From: Acinetobacter suaedae
GTDB lineage: Bacteria; Pseudomonadota; Gammaproteobacteria; Pseudomonadales; Moraxellaceae
Assembly: GCF_008630915.1 (NCBI RefSeq)
Contig: NZ_CP043909.1
Span: forward strand, 2,604,001-2,668,000
Direction: 5' to 3'
DNA: 64,000 nucleotides
Position numbers and translations under genes: made by a program
Notes under the pieces: generated by a model
What the model was told of the DNA's origin: nothing
The model's input: the letters and a program-made list of their open reading frames with translations, nothing else
Database searches by the model: none
Part shown: piece after piece, positions 1 to 10,257 of the stretch
Position numbering within the stretch: position 1 is the stretch's first letter
Layout of the letters: each line of letters opens with the position of its first letter

Positions 1-202
1 CGATCTGGAACATACCACCTGGACCAACACGGTTTGGACCATAGCGATCTTGCCAGAGTGCTAAAAGACGACGTTCAATAAACGACATCAATGCCGCAAT
101 CAACACCACAACCAGCAGAATAACAATCGCTTGAATCACTGAATAAGCGATTGGCCATTGCTCAGCCCAAAGTGGCGTTTGACGTATAAATTCTTGATTC
201 AT
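1..202 (-). CDS. nuoH: NADH-quinone oxidoreductase subunit H, N-terminal part (runs off the window)
   Basis: Only the first 67 codons are present; the gene continues beyond base 1. The peptide begins [20 protein letters not shown], has one hydrophobic helix (about residues 22-43), and then the [19 protein letters not shown] stretch that marks NuoH/ND1. NuoH is the membrane subunit of complex I that helps form the quinone-binding site and connects the peripheral arm to the proton-pumping arm. The start codon lies 3 nt after the nuoG stop, so it is co-transcribed with nuoG. The assignment rests on the conserved ERR...[10 protein letters not shown] segment and on gene order. Confidence 0.95.
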   Translation of the reverse strand, partial: MNQEFIRQTPLWAEQWPIAYSVIQAIVILLVVVLIAALMSFIERRLLALWQDRYGPNRVGPGGMFQI

Positions 203-205
203 GAA

Positions 206-2890
206 TTACACTCCTACTGCCACAGACACAGGCTCAGCCAATGAAACCGTTGGTGCTAAACCAATTGGATAACCAATATAACCCGTTGGTAAATATTCGA
301 TCACTTGTACAGGTAAGCTAATACTGGTCTCACCCGCTTTAATCGTAATACGTTGACCATCTTGAACATTTAAACGTGTCGCATCTTGTTCAGCCACTGC
401 AAACATCGCTTCAGGAATACGAGATTCCATCGCAGGCGTTTTAATCGTGAACTCACCAGAACCAAAAATATGGTGCATTGGTACGAGACGGAAACTTTCA
501 GGATTCACAACAACTGCTGTCGGTGCAACATAGCTACGTGCTGGACGCTTGGCTAAACGATCGAATAAACGAACACCTGAATCACCACCTTTTAAGTGAC
601 CACCCACTTCATCCTGGTATTTGTTCCAAGCTTGTGGTGAGTTCCAGCCCGCAGACCATGCGAAAGGTACCAGTGAAGATGCTGTCTGATTCCCCACATA
701 ACCTTCCATCGAGAAGGTTAATGCCGAGTCAGGATCAGTCGGTTGTTTCGGTTCGTGAACCGATAACGGCGCACGCATTGCAGTACGACCAGAATAACGA
801 CGTGGTTCACGTGCAATCTTCAAACCGTGAATACGATAGCCCGCATCCGGTGCAACATCTTGAATCGCTTCAAGCACAGGAACATTTTTCACGATGTCAT
901 CAATCACATCATCAAGAAGTGTCCAATCTACAGCTTTGCCTTTAAGACCTGTCTCAACGGCATGTAACCAACGCCAAGATTCTTTGATTGCATATTCAGG
1001 CTTGTAGTAGCTTGGGTCATACACTTGATAGAAGCGTTGTGCACGTCCTTCTTGACTGACTACAGTTCCGTCACCTTCCGCAAAACTTGCAGCAGAAAGA
1101 ACAATATCTGCAAGTTTCAAGGTTTCAGTTTCGCTGTGATCCAATACAATCACAGTTTCAGCTTTATCCAATGCAGCTTTGACTTGAGCAACTGGGATAC
1201 GACGAGTTAAGTCATTTTCAACTACAACCACTGCATCATAATCTTGTGCAAACGCTTGTTCTAAGCTTAAGCCACCCAATAATGCTAAGCCCATTGAGTT
1301 CACTTCAGGAACTGTCAATGATAAGCCCGCATTTTCACCTAGATTCTGCGCAACTTGTGCAGCAGCTTCCATGATTGCTGGATCTTGTAAGCTGGTACCA
1401 GAGATAATCAATGGCTTTTTCGCAACTTTTAAGGTATCAGCAATGGTTTGTGCAAATGCTTTAGCATCATCGTCAAGACCAGATACTGTTTCACCTTTAA
1501 CTGCAGCAGCAACCGCAAAACCTAAACGTGCAATATCATTTGGAGATGCAACGACCTCACCTGTTGCCACATCCGCTAAACGCGTTTGTGTCGCAGCAAG
1601 GATATAAATCGGTGACTTCGCTTCTTGACCAATACGTTGTACAGGTTCTGCCAACCAGTCAGGTGTACGCGTTTTAGCAGCCATTTCTTTCGCTTTATTT
1701 TTCGCAGCTTGGCGAACCGACAAAGCCATACGTGGCGCAGTTTGCGTTAAGTCCTCACCCAAGATCAACACGGCATCATAGCTTTCAATTTCACGCATGT
1801 TTGGGTTATAGATACCCTGTGTTTGCATGATTGAAGCAGCTAACTCAACCAAGTTCTGCTCTTTTTGAGACATACCTGTTGAATAGTTATCTTGACCAAC
1901 AAGTTGGCGAAGTGCGTAGTTTGATTCCAAGCTTGCGCGAGGAGAACCAATACCTAAAACTTTCTTACCTTTAAGCTGCGCAATCACTTGATCAAGAGCT
2001 TGATCAACACTCACGGTTGCTACAGTTTCACCATTACGGAATTGAGGTTGACGTGGACGATCTTCACGATTGACATAACCCGTACCAAAACGACCTTTAT
2101 CACAAAGGAAGTATTGATTGACTGAACCATTAAAACGGTTTTCAACACGACGGATTTCGCCATAACGCTCACCCGGAGAAATGTTACAGCCAGAAGAGCA
2201 ACCAAAACAGACACTTGGCGCATACTGCATGTCCCACTTACGGTTATAACGTGCTGAATGTGTCTTATCAGTAAACACACCTGTTGGGCAGACTTCTGTC
2301 AAGTTACCAGAGAATTCTGATTCTAAAGTACCTGATTCTGGACGACCAAAGTAAACACGTGAAGCATTGGCGTACACACCAAAGTCTGTACCGCCTGCAT
2401 AGTCTTTGTAGTAACGCACACAACGATAACATGCGATACAACGGTTCATCTCATGCGCAATAAACGAACCTAACTCTTGGTTATGATGGGTACGTTTAGT
2501 AAAGCGATAGCGACGACGATCATGCTGTGTCATCACCGTCATATCTTGTAAATGACAGTGACCACCTTCTTCACAAACTGGACAGTCATGTGGGTGGTTC
2601 GTCATCAAGAATTCAACAATCGATGCACGAAACTCTGTTGCTTCTTTATCTTCGATCGAAATATAAGTATTGTCAGCGGCAGGTGTCATACAAGACATCA
2701 CCAAACGCCCACGTGTGTCCTCAGGATTCGCGTATTGAGTTACCGCACATTGACGACAAGAACCAACAGAACCTAAGGATGGGTGCCAACAAAAATACGG
2801 GATATCGATGCCAAGGCTAAGACATGCTTGTAGCAAGTTTTCTGAGCCGTTGACTTCATACGATTTTCCATCGACATGAATTGTAGCCAT
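206..2890 (-). CDS. nuoG: NADH-quinone oxidoreductase subunit G
   Basis: Large iron-sulfur subunit of the peripheral arm of complex I (894 aa), passing electrons from NuoEF toward quinone. The N-terminal ferredoxin-like domain has C34, C45, C48 and C67 for a 2Fe-2S cluster. Next come H101, C103, C106 and C112 (the HxxxCxxCxxxxxC-type cluster) and C151, C154, C157 plus the later CPTG cysteine (4Fe-4S). The [10 protein letters not shown] motif near residue 230 starts the molybdopterin-oxidoreductase-like domain, where a further cluster can bind. The C-terminal part is the expected molybdopterin-type fold without visible cofactor chemistry. It lies between nuoF (11 nt gap) and nuoH (3 nt gap) in the nuo operon. 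Confidence 0.97.
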   Translation of the reverse strand: MATIHVDGKSYEVNGSENLLQACLSLGIDIPYFCWHPSLGSVGSCRQCAVTQYANPEDTRGRLVMSCMTPAADNTYISIEDKEATEFRASIVEFLMTNHPHDCPVCEEGGHCHLQDMTVMTQHDRRRYRFTKRTHHNQELGSFIAHEMNRCIACYRCVRYYKDYAGGTDFGVYANASRVYFGRPESGTLESEFSGNLTEVCPTGVFTDKTHSARYNRKWDMQYAPSVCFGCSSGCNISPGERYGEIRRVENRFNGSVNQYFLCDKGRFGTGYVNREDRPRQPQFRNGETVATVSVDQALDQVIAQLKGKKVLGIGSPRASLESNYALRQLVGQDNYSTGMSQKEQNLVELAASIMQTQGIYNPNMREIESYDAVLILGEDLTQTAPRMALSVRQAAKNKAKEMAAKTRTPDWLAEPVQRIGQEAKSPIYILAATQTRLADVATGEVVASPNDIARLGFAVAAAVKGETVSGLDDDAKAFAQTIADTLKVAKKPLIISGTSLQDPAIMEAAAQVAQNLGENAGLSLTVPEVNSMGLALLGGLSLEQAFAQDYDAVVVVENDLTRRIPVAQVKAALDKAETVIVLDHSETETLKLADIVLSAASFAEGDGTVVSQEGRAQRFYQVYDPSYYKPEYAIKESWRWLHAVETGLKGKAVDWTLLDDVIDDIVKNVPVLEAIQDVAPDAGYRIHGLKIAREPRRYSGRTAMRAPLSVHEPKQPTDPDSALTFSMEGYVGNQTASSLVPFAWSAGWNSPQAWNKYQDEVGGHLKGGDSGVRLFDRLAKRPARSYVAPTAVVVNPESFRLVPMHHIFGSGEFTIKTPAMESRIPEAMFAVAEQDATRLNVQDGQRITIKAGETSISLPVQVIEYLPTGYIGYPIGLAPTVSLAEPVSVAVGV

Positions 2891-2901
2891 AGTCGAATTC
2901 C

Positions 2902-4230
2902 TTAAACCTGTTCTACATCACGAGTTGCTGCATGGGCACTTACCTTTGCTTCAAACTCATGACGGAAATATTTTAATGCGCCCATCAGTGGCTCCATCGC
3001 ACCAGGTGCGTGGGCACAGAAAGTCTTACCAATCCACAATTTTTTAGTAAGTTCAGATAGATGTTGAATATCCTCCATCTTCCCTTCACCATTTTCGAGT
3101 GCTTTCAGTGCTTTAACAGCCCACGGTAAACCATCACGACATGGTGTGCAGAAACCACAAGACTCACGCGCAAAGAATTCTTCTAGATTACGGGTCGCTG
3201 AAACCATACATTGCGTTTCATCTACCACCATCAACAAACATGTTCCTAAACGAGAACCTGCCTTCATAATGCTTTCAGCATCCATTGGCAAGTCAATATG
3301 TTCAGCAGCTAAGAAATCTGTTGATGCACCGCCCGGTAACCATGCTTTCAGTGTTAAACCATCACGCATACCACCCGCATGATCTTCAATTACTTCACGC
3401 GCTGTTGTACCAAATGGCAATTCCCAAAGCCCAGGGAACTTCACCTTACCTGATGCACCGTAAATTTTAGTTCCAGGATCTTTAGACTTGTGTGCAGACA
3501 AGTTGATGTACCATTCAGGTCCACGCAACATAATCGCAGGCAAGTTATTGTAGGTTTCAACGTTGTTAACAATCGTCGGACGACCCCATGCACCCGCAAC
3601 TTGTGGGAATGGTGGTTTAGTACGCGGATTGGCACGGCGACCTTCAAGTGAGTTAATCAATGCGGTTTCTTCACCACAGATATAACGACCTGCACCTGTG
3701 TGAACATGCATTTCAAAGTTCCAGCCCGTACCGAGGATATTTTCACCTAAGTAACCTTTGGCACGGATTTGCTCTAATGCTTCATTTAAGTATTGAGCAG
3801 CTTCGATATATTCACCACGAATGAAGATATAACCATGCGTTGCTTCTAAGGTATAACCTGCAATCAACATCCCTTCGATCAATTGATGAGGAAGTTTTTC
3901 CATCAACAAACGGTCTTTGAAGGTACCTGGCTCCATTTCATCGGCATTACAGATCAAATAACGAGGACCAGAATTATCATTTGGCGCCATCAATGACCAT
4001 TTAATACCCGCAGGGAAACCTGCACCACCACGACCTTTAACTGTCGCAGCTTTGATGATTTCAAGGACATCTTTTGGCGGCATGCTGAGTGCTTTTTTAA
4101 AGCCTGCATAACCCTCAAGTGCTTCGTAATCATCAGCATTGCGTACCGCATCTTGCTTACTCAAACGCCAAGTCAGCGGATGAGTTTCTGGATTACCGTC
4201 GCCATAAATTGGTTTTGGTTCAGTATTCAT
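2902..4230 (-). CDS. nuoF: NADH-quinone oxidoreductase subunit F (NADH- and FMN-binding)
   Basis: Catalytic NADH-oxidising flavoprotein of complex I, 442 aa. The glycine-rich [13 protein letters not shown] segment (about residues 66-78) is the FMN/NADH binding loop, and [14 protein letters not shown] is the second typical NuoF block. Near the C-terminus [12 protein letters not shown] supplies cysteines of the N3 4Fe-4S cluster. Length matches the family. Its start codon overlaps the nuoE stop by 4 nt, indicating translational coupling; NuoE and NuoF form the NADH dehydrogenase module with NuoG. Confidence 0.97.
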   Translation of the reverse strand: MNTEPKPIYGDGNPETHPLTWRLSKQDAVRNADDYEALEGYAGFKKALSMPPKDVLEIIKAATVKGRGGAGFPAGIKWSLMAPNDNSGPRYLICNADEMEPGTFKDRLLMEKLPHQLIEGMLIAGYTLEATHGYIFIRGEYIEAAQYLNEALEQIRAKGYLGENILGTGWNFEMHVHTGAGRYICGEETALINSLEGRRANPRTKPPFPQVAGAWGRPTIVNNVETYNNLPAIMLRGPEWYINLSAHKSKDPGTKIYGASGKVKFPGLWELPFGTTAREVIEDHAGGMRDGLTLKAWLPGGASTDFLAAEHIDLPMDAESIMKAGSRLGTCLLMVVDETQCMVSATRNLEEFFARESCGFCTPCRDGLPWAVKALKALENGEGKMEDIQHLSELTKKLWIGKTFCAHAPGAMEPLMGALKYFRHEFEAKVSAHAATRDVEQV

Positions 4231-4736
4231 ACATACTTCTCCAATAACTGTTTAACTGATGATACGTCCACTAAACCGTGAGTATCTTCATCAATCATTA
4301 ACGTTGGACCTTTGTCACAATTGCCTAAACAGCAAATTGGGAGCAAGGTAAAACGACCATCTGCTGTAGTTTGTCCGTACTGGATACCCAACTCACGTTG
4401 AAACGCTTCTGCAAGCGTTTCCGCCCCCATCAAGAAGCAAGCAATTGAATCACACAATAAAATGACATGACGCCCAACAGGTTGGCGGTAGATACGATTA
4501 TAGAACGTTGCTACACCTTCCAAATCTGCCACACTGATTGTCAATAATTGTGCAATTGCATTCATTTGTGCATCATCTACCCAACCGTTACGGCGTTGTA
4601 CACACTTCAATGCATCCAATGAAGCTGCACGTGGGTATGGGTAATGACCAATGTGATGTTCAATTTCATGGATTTCATCCGCAGTCAAAATCCCTTCAAC
4701 ATTCACACGTGGTTTTTTATCAGTCAAAATCATCAT
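4227..4736 (-). CDS. nuoE: NADH-quinone oxidoreductase subunit E (2Fe-2S)
   Basis: 24-kDa thioredoxin-like 2Fe-2S subunit (169 aa) that partners NuoF. The cluster cysteines are in [10 protein letters not shown] and CLGNCDKGP, matching the CxxxxC...CxxxC pattern of the family. The N-terminal half is the usual helical region ([21 protein letters not shown]). Two tandem Met codons open the frame; the first is used here. It starts 12 nt after nuoCD and overlaps nuoF by 4 nt. Confidence 0.96.
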   Translation of the reverse strand: MMILTDKKPRVNVEGILTADEIHEIEHHIGHYPYPRAASLDALKCVQRRNGWVDDAQMNAIAQLLTISVADLEGVATFYNRIYRQPVGRHVILLCDSIACFLMGAETLAEAFQRELGIQYGQTTADGRFTLLPICCLGNCDKGPTLMIDEDTHGLVDVSSVKQLLEKYV

Positions 4737-4748
4737 AATCGTTTACCC

Positions 4749-6536
4749 CTAGCGATCCACGTCAGCCATAACCACGTCAATGGTCGCCAAATAAATGATC
4801 AAATCAGATACCAAGCTGCCGTTAATCACAGAAGGAATTTGCTGTAAGTGCGTGAACGTTGGTGTACGAATACGAGTACGGTAACTCATCGTCGACTTAT
4901 CCGAAGTGAGATAATAGGTACTCGCACCTTTCACCACTTCAGTCATAAATGATGCTTCACCTGCAGGCATTACAGGACCCCATGACACACTCAAGAAGTG
5001 CGTAATCAAGGTTTCAATATCTTGTAATGTCTTATCTTTCGGTGGTGGAACAGCCAATGGATGATCCGCTTTATATGGACCAGAAGGCATGTTATCCAAG
5101 CACTGTTGAATGATTTTCAAAGACTCAGTGATTTCACGGAAATGTACCAATACACGTGCATATGCATCGCCTTCATATTCCACTGGAATATCAAAGTCGA
5201 AGTTTTCATAACCACTGTATGGGCGATATTTACGAACGTCAAAGTCAATACCCGTTGCACGTAAACCAGTACCTGTCACACCCCATGCCAATGCAGACTT
5301 CGCATCGTATTGTGCGACATTGCGAGTACGACCAATAAATACTGAGTTTTTAAATGCTGCTTTATAGTATTCATTTAAACGTTTCGGCATCCACTCCAAC
5401 AGTTCTTTCACTAGCTTTTGCCAGTTATTTGGAAGGTCGTGTGCTGTACCTCCAATACGGAACCATGCTGGGTGCATACGGTAACCCGTAATCGCCTCAA
5501 CGATGTCATAGACTTTTTGACGGTCAGCAAACATATAGAATACTGGGGTCATACCACCCGCATCCTGAATCGCTGTACCACAGTAAAGTAAGTGGTTATT
5601 GATACGGAATAATTCGTTCAACATGACACGAATGACTTGCGCACGCTCAGGTACTTTAATCCCAGCTAGCTGCTCAACAGCCATCACATATGGCATGTTT
5701 TGCGCACAACCACCTAAGTAGTCAACACGATCCGTATAAGGGATGAATGAATGCCAAGTTTGACGTTCAGCCATCTTTTCCACACCACGGTGGTGATAAC
5801 CGATATCAGGCACACAGTCTTTGACTTCCTCACCGTCCAACTGTAAGACCACACGGAAAGCACCGTGTGCAGATGGATGGTTTGGACCTAAGTTCAAGAA
5901 CATGAAGTCTTCATCCGCATTGCCGCGTGTTAGACCCCAGTCTTCTGGCACAAAGCGCAAGTGTTCTTGTTCGAAATCTTGCTTCGCTTGGTCTTGCATA
6001 TACGGTGTATATTCAGTCGCACGCGCCGAATATTCTTTACGTAATGGATGACCTTCCCAATACGTTGGTAACAAGATACGACGGAGCATCGGATGCCCTT
6101 CGAAATTGATCCCAAACATATCGTAAGCTTCACGCTCGTACCAGTTGGCATTTGGCCAAATATTGGTTGCCGTTGGAATGTTTAAATCATTTTCATTCAG
6201 CGCAACTTTGATACGAATATCACTATTACGCTCCAGCGATAATAAGTGATAGAACACAGTGAAGTCAGATGGAGGCAAACCATCACGGTGAACACGTAAA
6301 CGCTCATCCACCGCAGATAAGTCAAACAACATCACATAAGGACGTTCCACTTTACGGAGGAACATAAGGACTTCTTGCACGCGTGCGCGCTCAACCCAGA
6401 CTGTTGGAAACTCTTCACAAGTCGCCTGCACGTAGAAGTTCTCACCAAATTTGGTTTTGAGCTCTTCTACAATTGCAAATGCTGGGCGTGAATCGACTTG
6501 AGTCGATTCTGGCATAGCAATGTCAGTTTCAGCCAT
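4749..6536 (-). CDS. nuoCD: NADH-quinone oxidoreductase fused subunits C/D
   Basis: Single 595-aa polypeptide joining NuoC (about residues 20-190, with [19 protein letters not shown] and [15 protein letters not shown]) and NuoD (about 205-595, beginning [16 protein letters not shown]). NuoD contributes to the quinone pocket: the HPSAHG loop and the [19 protein letters not shown] segment are visible. Fusion of C and D is normal in several gammaproteobacterial lineages, including Escherichia and Acinetobacter, and is not an assembly error. An 88-nt gap to nuoB contains a short hairpin (6586-6604). Confidence 0.96.
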   Translation of the reverse strand: MAETDIAMPESTQVDSRPAFAIVEELKTKFGENFYVQATCEEFPTVWVERARVQEVLMFLRKVERPYVMLFDLSAVDERLRVHRDGLPPSDFTVFYHLLSLERNSDIRIKVALNENDLNIPTATNIWPNANWYEREAYDMFGINFEGHPMLRRILLPTYWEGHPLRKEYSARATEYTPYMQDQAKQDFEQEHLRFVPEDWGLTRGNADEDFMFLNLGPNHPSAHGAFRVVLQLDGEEVKDCVPDIGYHHRGVEKMAERQTWHSFIPYTDRVDYLGGCAQNMPYVMAVEQLAGIKVPERAQVIRVMLNELFRINNHLLYCGTAIQDAGGMTPVFYMFADRQKVYDIVEAITGYRMHPAWFRIGGTAHDLPNNWQKLVKELLEWMPKRLNEYYKAAFKNSVFIGRTRNVAQYDAKSALAWGVTGTGLRATGIDFDVRKYRPYSGYENFDFDIPVEYEGDAYARVLVHFREITESLKIIQQCLDNMPSGPYKADHPLAVPPPKDKTLQDIETLITHFLSVSWGPVMPAGEASFMTEVVKGASTYYLTSDKSTMSYRTRIRTPTFTHLQQIPSVINGSLVSDLIIYLATIDVVMADVDR

Positions 6537-6585
6537 TGGCTTGGCTTCCTATTTAATACAAATTCTGGCAATTCTTTTCGATGAC

Positions 6586-6604
6586 CATATCCATCAGGGA
6601 TATG
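6586..6604 (-). other. Intercistronic hairpin between nuoB and nuoCD
   Basis: CATATCC (6586-6592) and GGATATG (6598-6604) form a 7-bp stem with a 5-nt loop in the only sizeable gap of the nuo operon. No T-run follows on the minus strand, so it is more likely an mRNA processing or stability element than a terminator. Function is inferred from position only. Confidence 0.35.
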
Positions 6605-6624
6605 TCAAAAGCTCATCGTTAAAA

Positions 6625-7302
6625 TTATTTAATTTCATCCATAGAGCGTAAGTTTTTCACCGCAATACGTTCAGCATTTTTACGGTCACGTTCTGGCATC
6701 ATCTTTGGCTTATACACAGGCTGAAGATCATCACCAATAACCGCTGAAAGTGGACGGCGCTCTAGTTGAATTTGGTCTTGAAGTAACATTAATGCTTGAA
6801 TCAATGCTTCTGGACGTGGTGGGCAACCTGGGATGTACACATCAACAGGAATAATTTTGTCTACCCCTTGAACCACTGAATAGATGTCGTACATACCACC
6901 TGAGTTAGCACAAGCACCCATTGAAATCACCCACTTTGGTTCCAACATTTGTTCATACAAACGTTGAATAACAGGTGCCATTTTAACGAAGCAAGTCCCT
7001 GCAACAATCATCAAGTCAGCCTGACGTGGTGAAGCACGAATAACCTCAGCACCAAAGCGTGACAAGTCATGTACGCCTGTCAATGTCGTTGCATATTCAA
7101 CGTAGCAGCATGATGTACCAAAGTTAAATGGCCATAATGAGTTTTTACGTCCCCAGTTCACTGCGGTATGCAACACATCTTCAAGACGTGTCATCATCAC
7201 ACTTTTATTCACTTCTTCCTCAAGTGGATCAGTGACGATTTGACGATCTTGTAATGGATATTGATCGGCATCCGGATTCGCACGGGTTAAAGTATATTTC
7301 AT
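6625..7302 (-). CDS. nuoB: NADH-quinone oxidoreductase subunit B
   Basis: Carries the terminal N2 4Fe-4S cluster that reduces quinone (225 aa). The GTSCCYVEY motif gives the adjacent cysteine pair, with further cysteines in VAGTCF and [28 protein letters not shown] is also family-typical. A GGAG ribosome-binding site precedes the ATG. It begins 6 nt after nuoA, in the standard A-B-CD order. Confidence 0.97.
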   Translation of the reverse strand: MKYTLTRANPDADQYPLQDRQIVTDPLEEEVNKSVMMTRLEDVLHTAVNWGRKNSLWPFNFGTSCCYVEYATTLTGVHDLSRFGAEVIRASPRQADLMIVAGTCFVKMAPVIQRLYEQMLEPKWVISMGACANSGGMYDIYSVVQGVDKIIPVDVYIPGCPPRPEALIQALMLLQDQIQLERRPLSAVIGDDLQPVYKPKMMPERDRKNAERIAVKNLRSMDEIK

Positions 7303-7308
7303 CCCGAC

Positions 7309-7860
7309 TTACTCCTGTTCAAATGATGATGTAGTCGGTGTTTTAGATTTAACACGACCAGAAGACTGTGCTGGAATTTGACCAGTAGGATCAACAACTA
7401 ACTCTTCGATATTATTGAATCGAGTAATGTCAGCGATATTCATATTCGGTGAACCAATTTTTGTTTTGATCCCTGCTGCCTTACGACGATCCGAAGGTGC
7501 CCAATTCAGTCCACCAGTTGAAAGTTCGTAAATCAAACCAATCAATAAAATCAAAATAAAAATTGCTGCAGTTGCAAAACCGACCCAACCGACTTCACGC
7601 ACAGAAGTTGCCCACGCGTAGAGGTAAAGTGCTTCTAAATCAAAAACGACAAAGAAAATTGCAACTAAATAGAATTTGGCTGACAAGCGAATACGGGCAC
7701 CACCCGCACTCACTACACCTGATTCAAACTGTTCTTGCTTGGCACGTCCCCATGCTTTACCCCCAAGGAGTAAAGGAACGGTCAGCATAAAAACGCAAAG
7801 AAATGTAACGCCGATCACGAAGGCAATAATCGCCCAATCGTATGGAGTAATGGCACTCAT
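7309..7860 (-). CDS. nuoA: NADH-quinone oxidoreductase subunit A
   Basis: Small membrane subunit of complex I and first gene of the operon. Three hydrophobic helices are visible (about residues 10-32, 66-84 and 93-113), with the conserved EQFESGV loop and the FVVFDLEALYLYAWA segment in the second helix. At 183 aa it is longer than the roughly 147-aa E. coli protein; the extra is a polar C-terminal tail after about residue 120, probably cytoplasmic. A GGAG lies about 11 nt before the ATG. Confidence 0.95.
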   Translation of the reverse strand: MSAITPYDWAIIAFVIGVTFLCVFMLTVPLLLGGKAWGRAKQEQFESGVVSAGGARIRLSAKFYLVAIFFVVFDLEALYLYAWATSVREVGWVGFATAAIFILILLIGLIYELSTGGLNWAPSDRRKAAGIKTKIGSPNMNIADITRFNNIEELVVDPTGQIPAQSSGRVKSKTPTTSSFEQE

Positions 7861-8258
7861 GCGGGGATAACTCCTGGCAGGCCTATTTTTAACAAAGAAT
7901 GTATGTATTGGCCTTCAAATACACCAAACACAAAATTAATTCCGCCAATTGTACCTGATTTCTAATTTCTCATGCTAGTTGAAGCGCTTTAGTCTTTCGG
8001 ATGATTTTGTCCTTAAATTTACAAATATATCCAATAACATGGTTAATTCACCCTCAAAAATCGAATTAACTAATCAAATAACAAAAGTTAATCATTTTTT
8101 TCTTTATCCATGCGCCAAAAACATTCGCGTATAGGCTGCTATGCGCAAAAATATTGCAGCATGAACTAAATCATTGCATTCTGATAAATTTATGAGGAAA
8201 ATTTAAACAAAATTTATATAATAGCGCGACTCAATCTTCCTGATGGAACTGCGTCAGA
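7861..8258. promoter_or_regulatory. Divergent promoter region of nuo operon and diguanylate cyclase gene
   Basis: 398-bp noncoding, AT-rich gap between the divergent nuoA and the GGDEF gene, so it must hold both promoters. On the plus strand TATAAT at 8217-8222 is a good -10 about 36 nt before the cyclase start, but the -35 is weak. Two near-identical blocks, ATGCGCCAAAAACATT (8110-8125) and ATGCGCAAAAATATT (8141-8155), are direct repeats 31 bp apart. Between them GCGTATA and TATGCGC (8127-8146) can form a stem. No nuo promoter could be fixed by eye. Confidence 0.5.
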
Positions 8259-9677
8259 ATGCCTCAGCCCCAAGCAGCATTAAAACCACTCTCCCACTCT
8301 CAACTTTTCTTACTTTTTGCCGGGGTTATCTTTCTGTGCTGCCTATTCGGCATCGCTACGCGACACCTTACCTTTCTTGCTTCTTTTTGGCCTGCAAATT
8401 CTGTATTGCTCGGTTTATTAATGCGATTTCCACATACTCGCCATCCAATTAGTTTCATAGGCGCAATTGCTGGCTACCTTGTAGCAGATACGATCCAAGG
8501 TACACCACTTTTATTAAATGTTTGTTTAACATCTGCAAATTTATTATACGTTATCACTACACTGACTCTATATATACGATTCAATGCATTTATTCGCTCA
8601 ATGCATCATGGCTACTTTTATTTGTTTTTATTCAGTTTTTGTTGTGTTGGAGGGCTCGCGAGCGCCCTATTTGCAGCAGTTTTACTCCCCTACTTAGATA
8701 CACCATTTGCATTAGGATCATTTGGGGTAGACTTTGGTTATTGGTTTACATCAGAAATCCAAAATGCGGTACTCCTTTTACCCGCCCTTATCAGCATGCC
8801 GCATCTAACACCCCTCAAACAATGCTTAAAAGGTCTTAAAAGCACAACGATTCAAATGACTTTACCTTTGATTGCGGTCATCATTTCAATTGTAATTGCT
8901 TACTATGATGCTGGCCCTGGTTCACTCCTTTATCCCATAGCCCCATTAATCTGGTGTGCGCTTCGATACCAACATTTTTCTGTGACGATCATTAGCTCAA
9001 TCAGTTGTGCTTTTATTATTTATCATGTGTCGCAAAATTATTTGTTGCTCTATCCCGACAATTATTTAAACAATACCATTTCAACACGTCTCGGTCTCAT
9101 CATGATGACCATTGCCCCATTGACCGTTTCTAGTATTAACAAGGTCAGATCTAAACTCATTCAAGAACTACAACATACCATTGCCTATGATGACTTAACA
9201 TCTAGCCTCACCCGACGCCAATTCCTACAATCTCTCCAACGATTACAAGAACAAGCCAAACGATCAGGGCATACAAGTGCTTTTTTTATGCTGGATATTG
9301 ATCATTTTAAACATATCAATGATAACTATGGGCATCAAGTTGGAGATCGCGCCTTACAGCACTTTGTAAGAACGACTCAATCACTATTAAATCCTCAAGA
9401 CCTACTTGGTCGCCTAGGTGGTGAAGAGTTTGCAATTTTCATATCCAATACCAATAAAGAAACGGCTTATCAACATGCTGAGAAAATTCGAAAACACATA
9501 AGCCAATCTCCTATCACAATAGAGCAATCACAAACTTTTTCGATTCAAACTAGCATTGGTATTTGTATCTGCACCCCAGAAAAAAACTATTCAACCGAAC
9601 AATTATTCAAACATGCCGATGACGCGCTTTATCGTGCCAAGCGGCAAGGACGAAACCAAGTAGTCATTTCGACATAA
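8259..9677 (+). CDS. Membrane diguanylate cyclase (MASE1-like sensor plus GGDEF)
   Basis: 472-aa protein predicted to make cyclic di-GMP from two GTP. The first ~300 residues are a series of about eight hydrophobic helices with a FWPANSVLLGLLMRFPH segment typical of MASE1-type membrane sensors. The C-terminal ~165 residues are a GGDEF domain: DDLTSSLTRRQF, FFMLDIDHFKHINDNYGHQVGD, and the signature RLGGEEF at about residues 385-391, an active-type GGEEF. The usual RxxD inhibitory site five residues upstream reads NPQD, so product inhibition through that site is probably absent. No EAL domain. It is divergent from nuo and is followed 93 nt later by a small gene. Confidence 0.88.
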   Translation: MPQPQAALKPLSHSQLFLLFAGVIFLCCLFGIATRHLTFLASFWPANSVLLGLLMRFPHTRHPISFIGAIAGYLVADTIQGTPLLLNVCLTSANLLYVITTLTLYIRFNAFIRSMHHGYFYLFLFSFCCVGGLASALFAAVLLPYLDTPFALGSFGVDFGYWFTSEIQNAVLLLPALISMPHLTPLKQCLKGLKSTTIQMTLPLIAVIISIVIAYYDAGPGSLLYPIAPLIWCALRYQHFSVTIISSISCAFIIYHVSQNYLLLYPDNYLNNTISTRLGLIMMTIAPLTVSSINKVRSKLIQELQHTIAYDDLTSSLTRRQFLQSLQRLQEQAKRSGHTSAFFMLDIDHFKHINDNYGHQVGDRALQHFVRTTQSLLNPQDLLGRLGGEEFAIFISNTNKETAYQHAEKIRKHISQSPITIEQSQTFSIQTSIGICICTPEKNYSTEQLFKHADDALYRAKRQGRNQVVIST

Positions 9678-9770
9678 TCTGTTGCAATTCAGCAAAATAC
9701 TTTAATTATCTTTATACACAGCTTTAGCAATAGATCGGTATTCTAAAGATAGACAAGAAGGAGAATAAAT

Positions 9771-10127
9771 ATGCAGCTAAAATTCGCACACGACTCAGAT
9801 TATTTCTTTTTTTCACAACTCCTCATGCGCCATATTGAAAATTATGTTCGTAAGCATCCAGATGCAGATAATGCAATTTTTGATTTAAGGGACATTTACG
9901 ACGTATTTAGAGAAGACTTTGCATCAACTACAACAAATCTTGAAGGTATTCTCAATATTGCTGATGCTTATCGGGTTGAGACTTTAAATGGAGATGAACG
10001 ACTGATTCAAAATTATAAAATTGATGTAAAAAACAATTCTTTATTGATTGATTTCAATGTGGATGCATTACAGAGTCTAAGATCTGGTCACCCATTAATC
10101 GAACCAGATTCATCGCTACAAGAATAA
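9771..10127 (+). CDS. Small conserved hypothetical protein
   Basis: 118-aa acidic soluble protein with a strong ribosome-binding site (AGAAGGAG, about 6 nt before the ATG), so it is likely a real gene. No signal peptide, membrane helix or metal motif is visible. It has no family I recognise. It follows the diguanylate cyclase in the same direction and is followed by a hairpin at 10163-10185. It could be co-expressed with the cyclase, but no functional link is shown by the sequence. Confidence 0.7.
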   Translation: MQLKFAHDSDYFFFSQLLMRHIENYVRKHPDADNAIFDLRDIYDVFREDFASTTTNLEGILNIADAYRVETLNGDERLIQNYKIDVKNNSLLIDFNVDALQSLRSGHPLIEPDSSLQE

Positions 10128-10162
10128 CAAACCTTGTTTGCACCGCTCTGAACTATTATTTT

Positions 10163-10190
10163 GCCAAAGCAAATCAAGCTTTGGCTCTTT
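10163..10190 (+). terminator. Probable terminator after the 118-aa gene
   Basis: GCCAAAGC (10163-10170) and GCTTTGGC (10178-10185) form a perfect 8-bp stem with a 7-nt loop, followed by TCTTT. The T-run is short, so efficiency is uncertain. Confidence 0.5.
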
Positions 10191-10212
10191 GATATGTTTT
10201 TCAATTTTATTA

Positions 10213-10247
10213 TTGATAAAAAGATAAGAGGCTATGTTCTCACAGCC
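10213..10247 (-). terminator. Probable terminator of the bfmRS operon
   Basis: On the minus strand GGCTGTG, an AGAA loop and CATAGCC (10230-10247) make a 7-bp stem with one G-T pair, followed by a T-rich tail (TCTTATCTTTTTATC). It lies just past the bfmS stop codon. Confidence 0.5.
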
Positions 10248-10257
10248 CCCAATTTTA

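Noticed and set aside
478..945. 155-codon plus-strand frame inside nuoG
   Set aside because: Antisense to nuoG with His/Gln-rich composition typical of shadow frames.
4749..6536. Fused nuoC-nuoD as an assembly error
   Set aside because: The fusion is normal in this group of bacteria and the joining region reads through smoothly.
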